DNA of 64,000 nucleotides. Origin: Paenibacillus sp. CC-CFT747 (lineage in GTDB: Bacteria > Bacillota > Bacilli > Paenibacillales > NBRC-103111). How positions within the stretch are numbered: position 1 is the first letter of the stretch; every line of letters starts with the position of its first letter. The notes beneath the pieces were generated by a model. The model saw nothing but the letters and a program-made list of their open reading frames with translations. It made no database searches and was not told the origin of the DNA. The position numbers and the translations under genes were made by a program. Location of the stretch: contig CP106741.1 in assembly GCA_030323305.1 (NCBI GenBank), positions 2,577,501 to 2,641,500 on the forward strand, written 5' to 3'. Below are positions 1 to 11,100 of the stretch, in pieces.

Positions 1-2456
<2,456 letters not shown>

Positions 2457-2602
2457 CATGACCCCACTAGGGGAGCAAAAGGATGAACAAACGTAAGCTT
2501 CGATTCCAGTTTTCAGGGTGCAAACCTTGAACTTGCGGGCCTTTTACAAGGTAACGTATTTTGCTGAAGCGAAAGCGGGAAGCAGAATCGACCGCAAAAA
2601 CG

Positions 2603-2719
2603 TTTGGTGATGATGGCGGAGGGGAACCACACGTTCCCATCTCGAACACGACCGTTAAGCCCTCCAGCGCCAATGGTACTTAGATCGCAGGATCTTGGGA
2701 GAGTAGGACGTTGCCAAGC
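2603..2719 (+). rRNA. 5S ribosomal RNA
   Basis: A 117-nt segment starts TTTGGTGATGATGGCGGAGG, contains the conserved CCATCTCGAACACG and ends AGTAGGACGTTGCCAAGC. The first and last bases pair (TTTGG.. with ..CCAAGC), as in Bacillus 5S. It sits about 146 bases after 23S and 98 bases before the first tRNA, the normal order of an rRNA operon. Confidence 0.96.
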
Positions 2720-2817
2720 GGAAATTTTCTCCTGCTGGATGTTACTTAGAACTATGTGATGCAACTGTCCAAGCAATCTTACATAGGACAAGCGCATAAC
2801 CGAGAAGCATAAAGCAA

Positions 2818-2892
2818 GGCCCGTTGGTCAAGGGGTTAAGACACCTCCCTTTCACGGAGGTAACAGGGGTTCGAATCCCCTACGGGTCACCA
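2818..2892 (+). tRNA. tRNA-Glu (anticodon TTC)
   Basis: Cloverleaf with acceptor stem GGCCCGT/ACGGGTC, anticodon loop CTTTCAC giving TTC, T-arm GGTTCGAATCC and encoded CCA. First tRNA after 5S. Confidence 0.96.
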
Positions 2893-2900
2893 CATCATAT

Positions 2901-2976
2901 GGAGGCTTAGCTCAGCTGGGAGAGCATCTGCCTTACAAGCAGAGGGTCGGCGGTTCGATCCCGTCAGCCTCCACCA
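2901..2976 (+). tRNA. tRNA-Val (anticodon TAC)
   Basis: Acceptor GGAGGCT/AGCCTCC, anticodon stem TCTGC/GCAGA around loop CTTACAA (TAC), T-loop TTCGATC, encoded CCA. Confidence 0.96.
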
Positions 2977-2991
2977 TATGAAACACACTAT

Positions 2992-3069
<78 letters not shown>

Positions 3070-3072
3070 CAT

Positions 3073-3149
3073 GGAGCTGTGGTGTAGAGGCCTAACATGC
3101 CTGCCTGTCACGCAGGAGACCGCGGGTTCGAATCCCGTCAGCTCCGCCA
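3073..3149 (+). tRNA. tRNA-Asp (anticodon GTC)
   Basis: Acceptor GGAGCTG/CAGCTCC, discriminator G, anticodon loop CTGTCAC between CCTGC and GCAGG, encoded CCA. Confidence 0.95.
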
Positions 3150-3229
3150 TTTTTTACCTTTTAATGCCACGTATGATTCGCGACCTAAAGATTTAACCTA
3201 CTTGAAGGAACTTAACGGTTTCTCCTTAT

Positions 3230-3306
3230 GGCGGTCGTGGCGAAGTGGTTAACGCACCGGATTGTGGCTCCGGGATCCGCGGGTTCGATTCCCGTCGATC
3301 GCCCCA
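3230..3306 (+). tRNA. tRNA-His (anticodon GTG)
   Basis: Acceptor GCGGTCG/CGATCGC with the extra 5' G (position 3230) facing C73, diagnostic of tRNA-His. The anticodon loop TTGTGGC gives GTG; CCA is encoded. Confidence 0.95.
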
Positions 3307-3315
3307 TTTTAGCAT

Positions 3316-3391
3316 GAGCCATTAGCTCAGTTGGTAGAGCACCTGACTTTTAATCAGGGTGTCGAAGGTTCGAGTCCTTCATGGCTCACCA
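3316..3391 (+). tRNA. tRNA-Lys (anticodon TTT)
   Basis: Acceptor GAGCCAT/ATGGCTC, anticodon stem CCTGA/TCAGG with loop CTTTTAA, T-arm GAAGG TTCGAGT CCTTC, encoded CCA. Confidence 0.96.
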
Positions 3392-3423
3392 CTTTACCTC
3401 TTATGGTAAAGACAACAGAATAT

Positions 3424-3510
<87 letters not shown>

Positions 3511-3517
3511 TCTTTAT

Positions 3518-3592
3518 GCGGAAGTGGCTCAGCGGTAGAGCATCGCCTTGCCAAGGCGAGGGTCGCGGGTTCGATTCCCGTCTTCCGCTCCA
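3518..3592 (+). tRNA. tRNA-Gly (anticodon GCC)
   Basis: Acceptor GCGGAAG/CTTCCGC, anticodon stem TCGCC/GGCGA around TTGCCAA (GCC), encoded CCA. Confidence 0.95.
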
Positions 3593-3605
3593 TCTTCATA
3601 TGGAT

Positions 3606-3682
3606 GTTCCCTTAGCTCAGCTGGATAGAGCGTTTGACTACGAATCAAAAGGTCGGGAGTTCGAATCTCTCAGGGAACGCCA
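3606..3682 (+). tRNA. tRNA-Arg (anticodon ACG)
   Basis: Acceptor GTTCCCT/AGGGAAC, anticodon stem TTTGA/TCAAA around CTACGAA (ACG, wobble A read as inosine), encoded CCA. Confidence 0.95.
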
Positions 3683-3714
3683 TTTTTTTTATTTTATTCT
3701 ACTTATTGCAATTG

Positions 3715-3797
3715 GCCGGTGTGGCGGAATTGGCAGACGCGCGCGACTCAAAATCGTGAGGGAAACCGTGGGGGTTCGAGTCCCTTCACCGGCACCA
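3715..3797 (+). tRNA. tRNA-Leu (anticodon CAA)
   Basis: Class II tRNA with acceptor GCCGGTG/CACCGGC, anticodon loop CTCAAAA (CAA), a long variable arm and encoded CCA. Last tRNA of the cluster. Confidence 0.94.
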
Positions 3798-3811
3798 TAC
3801 TTAGGATCTAC

Positions 3812-3841
3812 AAGCTCTCGGGGAAACCCGGGGGCTTTTTT
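3812..3841 (+). terminator. Terminator of the rRNA-tRNA operon
   Basis: Hairpin AAGCTCTCGGG-GAAA-CCCGGGGGCTT (11 pairs including G-T) followed directly by a T run, 14 bases after the last tRNA. Confidence 0.9.
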
Positions 3842-4010
3842 GTTATTGTTGACCGGCGGCTTTGCTGAACAGAGGGACTGGAGCAACTTAGCTGAACCGA
3901 AGGCTCGGAGCATGCAGGAAAGAAAAAGGGGACAAGCCGGCATAGCGAACGGTTAAGGGGCATAGAGATATGGGTAAGAAGTAGTATTCCAGAAAAAGGA
4001 GACTTCCTCT

Positions 4011-4435
4011 ATGAAAAAACTAACCCTATCCCTTGTCACTCTGGTAGCTTTGGCCTTCGCTCCCGGATGGGCAAAAGCCGATTCCTCTATTCCCGTAACC
4101 ATTAACGGGCAAGCCGTTGAGATGAATATGCCTCCTGCTCTCTATGATGACACCTTGCTGGTTCCGGTCGAGTCGATCGTGGATCGGCTTGGGGCTCAGA
4201 TGAGCTGGGACGACCAGCTTCAGCTGCTCACTTTGCAAAAGGAAGTTCTTCCGTCCAATTGATGATCGGCACCACGAAATGCATGGTGAATGGGAAAGAG
4301 GACCTGGTGGAAGCCGCCCCACGTCTCATCGAGGGGCAGAAAATGGTCCCCCTTCGCCTCATCGGAGAAGCCTTAAATTACCGGGTCTCCTGGAACAACA
4401 CCGACAGGTCGGTTAACTTGGAGCCGCTGCAGTAG
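4011..4435 (+). CDS. Secreted copper-amine-oxidase-like (stalk domain) protein, frameshifted
   Basis: ATG follows AAAAAGGAGA. The first 23 residues are a signal peptide (MKKLTLSLVTLVALAFAPGW, then AKA). The rest is one copper amine oxidase N-terminal-like domain, a binding or stalk module common in Paenibacillus surface proteins: VTINGQAVEM, LLVPVESIVDRLGAQMSWD, then MVPLRLIGEALNYRVSWN. The reading frame breaks near 4238 at CAAAAGGAAG. Restoring one A gives LQKGSSSVQLMIG and continues to the stop at 4433-4435, about 141 residues in all. Without correction a truncated 83-residue protein ends at 4262. The domain assignment is firm from motifs; its specific ligand is unknown. Confidence 0.75.
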
Positions 4436-4481
4436 AACGGGCGATAGGTTATCGGTTGGCATCGGCTGCCGTTTAAAAAGC

Positions 4482-4516
4482 AAAACACAGATCGCTCTCC
4501 AGGATCTGTGTTTTTT
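4482..4516. terminator. Bidirectional terminator between the stalk-domain gene and rocD
   Basis: AAAACACAGATC and GATCTGTGTTTT form a perfect 12-bp stem. A run on one strand and T run on the other allow termination of both converging genes. Confidence 0.85.
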
Positions 4517-4547
4517 AGTGTGCGTGGGATAGGGCGTGGAACGCAGC

Positions 4548-5737
4548 TTACCCCAGTACGTTTTCCAGTCGCTCGGCGGCCCATTGGAGCTCCTTGCGTG
4601 TAATGATCAAGGGAGGTGCGAGGCGGATGACGGTCTCATGGGTATCCTTGCAGAGCAGCCCTTCTTGAAGAAGCGCTTCGCAGTAAGGCCTCGCGGGACG
4701 GTCCAGTTCAATGCCGAGGAAAAGGCCCCTTCCCCGGATTTCTTTTATGGCGGGGTTGTTCAGTTGGGACAACCGTTTCAGCAGGTACTTTCCTTGATTC
4801 CGCGACCGCAAGGAGAGGTTTTCGTCTTCGGTCACGTCCAGGGCGGCGGAGGCTACGGCACAAGCAAGCGGATTTCCTCCGAAGGTGGAGCCATGGCTGC
4901 CAGGTTGAAAAAGGGAAAGGATATCCGGATCCGCGGCGACGGCCGATATGGGGAGCACGCCGCCACCTAAGGCTTTGCCTAAAATATAGACATCGGGAAT
5001 GACATTCTCCCAGTCGCAGGCAAACCGCTGGCCGGTACGGCCAAAGCCGGTTTGGATTTCATCGGCGAGGAACAGCACCCGATGCTTGCTGCACAGGTCG
5101 CGAACGCCTCTTAAATACCCCTCCGGAGGGATCCGGATGCCGGCCTCCCCTGAATCGGTTCCAACAGAATAGCCGCGGTATGAGGCGTTATAGCCTTCTC
5201 CAGCGCTTGCAGATCGCCATAAGGAATCATGCGGAAGCCAGGAAGCAAGGGACCAAAACCTTCCTGGTACTCCGCTACACTCGAGAAGGAAATGACGCCG
5301 AGGGTCCGGCCGTGGAAATTGCCTTCGCAAACGATAATGTCCGCCTTGTTCTCGGGAATCCCTTTGACTCGGTAGCCCCATCGGCGGGCGGCCTTAAGAG
5401 CGGTTTCCACGGCTTCGGCTCCCGTATTCATCGGAAGGATCATGGACTTCCCGGTATAGCGGGATGCTTTTTGCAGGAAGAGGCTTAAGGCTTCGGAATG
5501 GAAGGCGCGGGACGTCAGGGTTACCTTGCCGGCTTGCTCCTTTAGGGCCCGAATAATCCGAGGGTGCCGATGGCCTTGGTTAAGGGCCGAGTAACCGCTC
5601 AGCATATCCATATAACGGCGGCCATCCGGGTCCTCCACCCAGACCCCTTTGGCCCGTGAGATGACAATGGGAAGCGGTTGGTAGGTTGGAGCGGCCAAGG
5701 TTTCCGCCAGGTCGATCAGCTCGGACGAAGTATACAT
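4548..5737 (-). CDS. rocD: Ornithine aminotransferase (one frameshift)
   Basis: PLP enzyme converting ornithine plus 2-oxoglutarate to glutamate-5-semialdehyde and glutamate in the cytoplasm. RocD features: [18 protein letters not shown] near the N-terminus, [44 protein letters not shown], the PLP-lysine segment [10 protein letters not shown], and [19 protein letters not shown] at 5737 is chosen because GGAGG lies just upstream; a longer frame to 5785 lacks a better site. About 396 residues after repair, normal for the family. At 5147-5150 a C4 run (G4 on the coding strand) should have five bases: LLEPIQ then continues [11 protein letters not shown]. It is followed upstream by rocF and putB on the same strand, a glutamate-family catabolic cluster. 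Confidence 0.9.
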
Positions 5738-5893
5738 AAGCGATCCTCCTTTCTCCGGATGGACATATAGGGGAATAGGAGTCAACGAGACGTCACCAAT
5801 CCCTCCTTAACCGGTGGCTGTCTGCCATAGCCTTAGTGGAAAGCCGGAAAGGGCGGCAAAACGAGAGAGACAAGGGGGCCTATCCCGTGTCCG

Positions 5894-6794
5894 CTATAGG
5901 AGACGCTCACCCAACAGAGCGGCGATCAGATCCACCGCCAGTTCTGCGGTCTGGTTGCGGAGGTCAAGCAGAGGATTGACTTCAACGAAATCCGCCGAGC
6001 TCACCAAACCGCTCTCCTGAAGCATCTCCATGGCCATCCGGGCTTCCCGGACGGTTAACCCGCCAGGAACCACGGTGCCGGTGCCCGGGGCGGCCGAAGG
6101 GTCCACACTGTCCACATCGAAGCTAAGGTGAATCCCATCCGGCCCACTTCCCGCTGTGGCAATGGCCTCCTCCATCACCGTCCCCATCCCCCGGCGGTCA
6201 ATGTCCTGCATGGTGAAGCAGCGGATGCCGGTACGGCGGATAAACTCCCGTTCCCCTGGATCCAGATCCCGGGAGGCCACCAGGACGACCCGGGCAGGAT
6301 CCAGCTTAGGGACGGAGGGCGAAGTCCGGTCAAATGGGGATGTCCGAAACCAAGGGAAGCAGCTAAGGACATCCCATGAATGTTGCCGGTCGGACTCGTG
6401 GCTTCGGTGTTAAGATCCGCGTGGGCATCGATCCATAGAACCCCCGGCTGGCGAGCGCTAAGGGCCAACCCCGCCAGAGAGCCGATGGCCAGGCTGTGGT
6501 CTCCGCCTAGCAGAAGAGGGAAATATCCTTTGGCCACCGCTTTATGAACGGCGGAAGCCAAATGCCGGTTAACGGAAACCGTCTGGGACAAATTCAGCAG
6601 GGGAGATTGCTGAACACCACTCCTTTGCGGGGAGAGGGAAGGGAAGGCTCGGAATGAACGCTATGCCCCAACGCCTCCAGTCGTTCGATTAGACCGGCAT
6701 GCAGAATCGCTTCCGGGCCCAAGCAGGAGCCCCTGGTTCCAGCCCCCAAGTCAAAGGGCGCCTTGAGCAGGGAGACCGTTTGTCGGGTTGGCAT
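5894..6794 (-). CDS. rocF: Arginase (two frameshifts)
   Basis: Binuclear manganese ureohydrolase cleaving arginine to ornithine and urea, feeding RocD just downstream. The metal-binding motifs are visible: LLLGGDHSLAIGSL, WIDAHADLNT with SPTGNIHGM, and SFDVDSVDPSAAPGTGT. The start at 6794 (MPTRQTVSLLKAPFDLGAG) has AAAGGAGG nine bases upstream; an out-of-frame ATG at 6801 is too close to that site. Two breaks are inferred. One is at the G4 run near 6599, where one base is missing. The other is near 6325, where TGTSPSVPKLDPARVVLVAS is restored by one extra base. The repaired product is about 300 residues, the usual arginase length. Confidence 0.88.
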
Positions 6795-6957
6795 CAGGCA
6801 TGACCTCCTTTTGGCCGGCTTGACGGTAAAATCGGGTATATTCGACTTCTTGGACGGAGAAAAGGGGGATATCCAGCTTCTTGGATGAAGTAAAGGATAT
6901 AACAGGTCTGGAAAACGAGTAGATAACAAAAGGGGAAAACGGCTTGGAAGGTCAGGC

Positions 6958-7887
6958 TTACTTTTTACGCAGCGACTTAAGAAGGAAGGCTACATTCGCC
7001 GGTCTCTCGGCAAGCCGGCGCACAAAATAGGGAAACCAGAGGCGTCCGTAGGGCACGTAGCAGCGGACGGTATAGCCCTCGGCAGCCAGTTCTTCCTGCA
7101 GCGTCATTCGGATGCCGTATAGCATTTGGAATTCAAAGGTTTGGAGAGGCACTTGGTGAACCTCCACGAACCGTTTGGTCCATTCAATGATCGTTTCATC
7201 GTGGGTGGCGATCCCTGTATAGAGCCCGGACAATAGACGGCGCTTGATCAGCCTCTTGAACTGGATGTCGACCTCGCTCATTTTCGGGTAGGCTTTGTCC
7301 TTCGGCTCCTTGTAAGCTCCCTTGACGAGACGAACATTCCCTTTCTCCGAGGAGAGGCGGCGGATATCATATTCGGACCGGTAGAGATACGCCTGGATCA
7401 CCACCCCGACGTTGCCCATTCCTTCCGCATGAAGCCGGCGGGCCACCTGCAGGGTAGCATCGGTATAGCGGGAATCTTCCATGTCCAGCCGGACAAAATT
7501 GCCAAGTGCCCGGGCCTTGCCGACAATCTCTCGAATGTTGCGGTAAGCCGCCTCCAGATCCAGTGCCAATCCCATCTGGGTAGGCTTAAGGGAGACATTG
7601 GCTTTGGCCTCCTCTTGGCTGATGTCTTCCAGGAGCGCCAGGTACTCGTCCCGGAAGGCTTCTGCCTCGCTAAGGTGACGGATGCCCTCTCCCAGATGGT
7701 CAATGGTGGCCAGGAGGCCTTTGGCGTTCAGTTGCTTGACGGTCCGCAGTGCTTCTGCCCGCGTTTCGCCGGCTACGAATTTGTCTGCTCCGAGACGAAG
7801 GCCATACTTTAAGGCAAGGGCTTCCACTGCACGGTTACCGGCAAGGGCAAGCAGAAGAGAGCGAAAAAGCTTGGTGGTCCAATCCAT
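6958..7887 (-). CDS. putB: Proline dehydrogenase
   Basis: FAD enzyme oxidising proline to pyrroline-5-carboxylate, the same intermediate RocD makes. It is the short monofunctional Gram-positive type (309 residues from the chosen start), intact. Family motifs: NVSLKPTQMGLALD, FVRLDMEDSRYTD, VIQAYLYRSEYD, RLVKGAYKEP and IATHDETII. ATG at 7887 has GGAGGG seven bases upstream; a TTG at 7902 overlaps that site and is unlikely. A possible promoter lies upstream on this strand around 7955-7990, but it is not convincing. The 1-pyrroline-5-carboxylate dehydrogenase partner is not in the window. Confidence 0.92.
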   Translation of the reverse strand: MDWTTKLFRSLLLALAGNRAVEALALKYGLRLGADKFVAGETRAEALRTVKQLNAKGLLATIDHLGEGIRHLSEAEAFRDEYLALLEDISQEEAKANVSLKPTQMGLALDLEAAYRNIREIVGKARALGNFVRLDMEDSRYTDATLQVARRLHAEGMGNVGVVIQAYLYRSEYDIRRLSSEKGNVRLVKGAYKEPKDKAYPKMSEVDIQFKRLIKRRLLSGLYTGIATHDETIIEWTKRFVEVHQVPLQTFEFQMLYGIRMTLQEELAAEGYTVRCYVPYGRLWFPYFVRRLAERPANVAFLLKSLRKK

Positions 7888-8074
7888 GGCCAATCCCTCC
7901 AATCGGGTGGGGCTCTGAAGACTATGTAAGAGGACTAAGGTTAGTGGAGTACTCTATTCTATTCGGGACAGGGGGCAGGGCGTGACAAAGGGAAGAGGGA
8001 AGAATAAGAAAAAGCGTGGCCGGGAGGGACGGAGGGAAAAGAGGGGAGAGGCCGTGGAGACTAGAGGATAACGC

Positions 8075-8108
8075 AAAAAACTCCTCTGCGGCCGGAGCAG
8101 CAGAGGAG
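8075..8108 (-). terminator. gltB terminator
   Basis: On the minus strand CTCCTCTGC, a 10-base loop and GCAGAGGAG form a 9-bp stem followed by TTTTTT, about 50 bases past the gltB stop. Confidence 0.88.
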
Positions 8109-8160
8109 TGAAAAGGAGCGAAAACAAAACCAAGTGTATCTATAAAGAAGAAAGTTCGTA

Positions 8161-11100
8161 TTATTCCGTAGCGACCGACTGGTCCGCTTGAAGGCCAACC
8201 GGGGCGATGCGCACGAAGTGGGTCGGGAGGTCGGCCAAAAGCTTATCGACACTCGCCGCGGCTTCGGATTGACCCGATGCCGCCAATTCGTTGCGGTAAG
8301 CACCGAGCAGCTCGTTCAGGTCCTTGATGCTCTGCGAACCCACTTGCTCGATCTTGACTTTGGCGCCTTTGGCAATCCGGCGTTCGATAGCCGCAATGTC
8401 AAAGCCCATTTCCGGGTTCAGGCGCTGGTAGATCACGCCTCCGGTCATCCCGGCGCAAATCCATGGACCCGGATCACCGAGCACGACGGCACGGCCGTTG
8501 GTCATGTATTCAAAGGCGAAGCCTTTCAGGTTGGCCCGGCTTGCGATGGCCCCAAGCTCGTCTTGGATCGGTGTCGTAATCTCACCGCCGAAGACCACGT
8601 CCGCCCCGGAGAACCGGATGCAGGCACGCGTATCGGCACTGCCTTGGATAAGGAACAACCCACGCTGGGCTCCATATCCGAAGGATTTCCCTACCGAGCC
8701 GTTGATGAGCTCCTTGTGCTTACCAGGCGACTTGAGAATGGCCACTTTACCGCCGTTGGACATTTTGCCGACTCCGTCCTCAGCACCGCCGTCTACGGTA
8801 ATGTTGACTCCGTTCGCGTTAAAAGCACCAAGCCCGTTACCCGGTACCGAACCGTCCGTCAGACGGAGTGAAATGGCCGGAAGCTTGTCGTTGTCCTGGC
8901 TGCTGCGTACCCGGTGGCTGGAGTAGCGGCTTCCGATAATCCGGGTTTCGCCCGTTACCTTGGACCAAGTACGCTCCACTGGAGTGGCGAAGGACAGGGA
9001 CTCAGGGAAGAAGGCCTGGCCTTCTGCGCCTGCCGCAACTTGGATATCCGAGGAGGCGACGGCGGCTTCATCCAGAGACTCGCCGATGTTGATGAACTGC
9101 AGCGGAGCTGGACGAAGGATTTCGCTCAAGTCGATCTGATCGAGACAGCTCACCTGCTGCAGAAGATCGGAACGGCCGACGAGATCCTGGGCATTCTTGA
9201 AGCCGAGTGCCGCGACAATCTCGCGAACCTCTTCTCCGATGGCACCAAAGAGGCGGACCAGGCTGTTGACCGCGAGGTCGTACTCCCGCGGAACGAAGCG
9301 GCGAAGGCCTTTCTCTTCGGCTTCCTCCATGGAGTCAATCTGCGTGGCAATCCCGACGTGACACGTATCCAGATGACAGCCGCGGCAGGTCGTACAGCCG
9401 ATGGCCTGCATCGCGATGGAGCCGAAGCCGCAGCGGTTCGCGCCGAGCATAAGCATCTTGACGACATCGGCCCCGGATTTCAGACCGCCGTCAGACCAGA
9501 GCTCAACGCGGTGGCGCAGACCGGCTTCGATCAGAGCTACGTGAGCCAGCTTCGTCCCGATTTCGGTCGGAAGCCCAACATGCGTGATCGAGTGGATACG
9601 GGCAGCACCCGTTCCGCCGTCGAAGCCGGAGAGGGTGATGACGTCGGCGCCTGCTTTGGCTACCCCGACGGCAATCGTTCCGATTCCCGGTACGACCGGA
9701 ATCTTCACGATGACCTTCGCCTTGCGGCCGCTCGCTTCCTTAAGCTCGGAGATGATCTGCGCCAGGTCCTCGATCGAATAGATATCGTGGTTGTTCGAAG
9801 GCGAGATCAGGTCCGATCCGATGGTGGCGTTACGGGCTGCGGCGATTTTGGCCGTAACCTTGGAGCCCGGCAGGTGACCGCCTTCGCCCGGCTTGGCTCC
9901 CTGCCCGATCTTGATCTCCAGGAAGGCAACCGCATTGGCGAGCTCGGCGTTAACCCCGAAGCGGCCGGATGCGACCTGGGCCCCGCGAGTTCTGCGGTAG
10001 CGGCCGAGCATATCCTTGATCTCGCCGCCTTCTCCGTTCATCGTGACCATGTTCAGCCGTTCGCCGGCTTCGGCGTACGCCCGGAAAGCCGTTTCGTTCT
10101 GCGAGCCGAAGGACATGGAGGAGATCAGCATAGGCAGATCGTGCCCGCCGATTCCGATGGACACATCGGACGGGTTAAGAGGCTGACGGCCCTCCAGCGC
10201 TTTCTCGTAGTTAAAGTCGGCTACGTGGCGGATGGAGATCGGGTTGCGCTTCTCTTCCTCACGCAGCTTGTCGCGGTAGTCGCTGTATGGCGCCGCTCCC
10301 GAGGCCGCTTCGCCCAATGCCTTCCACATACGCTGGAAGAAGTGGAAGTTGCGTGCCGCTTTGGCTTTCGGATTCGTGAAGTCTTCGTAGCGCTTCTCAG
10401 CGTCGGCTTCCAGCTTGGCGAAGCCGGTTCCGGCCTTGTCGCTTCCCAGGTAGTTCACGATATCGAGCACCTCCGCCACCTCCGGATTCAGACCGATGGA
10501 GGAGAAGAAGCGGGTGTACCCGCGCAGCTCGTGGGTTCCGATGGTGGAGATGACTTTCTCCAGGCCTTTGTTCAAGGCCGTATAAACTTTCTTCGCGGCG
10601 GGAGCCCCGGATTTGGCGGCAGCCGTAGCGAAGAGCAGGTAAGGCGAAATCACGTCAGCCCCCAGGCCGCAGGCTACGGCGATGTCATGCAGGTTGCGGA
10701 CCGCCGCTGAGCGGAGAACAAGGGAGGTCTGGCGGCGAAGGTTGTCGCCGTGTCCCAGCTTGTGCTCCCGCAGGGCAATGTCAACCTTCGATACCGCAAG
10801 ATGCGGGTCGAGCCACAAACGGTCGTTCCGGTGGGCTTCGGAATCGTCCAGCACCACCAGCATAGCGCCGTTCTTAACGGCTTCCACCGCTTGAGCGGCA
10901 AGCTCGTTCAGACCGTCTTGGATGGACGTGCCGCGGGCGAACGTGGCGGACAGAACGGCTACAGCGTTCTCTCCTTGGGCACGGAAGGCTGCGAGCAGCT
11001 GCTCATAGGAAAGCTGGTTCAGGTCTTTATCGCTGTCCACGCCGTTCAGGCTTTCGAGAACGAGCGGGGCCAGCAGCTCGATGCGCAGGCGGTTGTCCGG

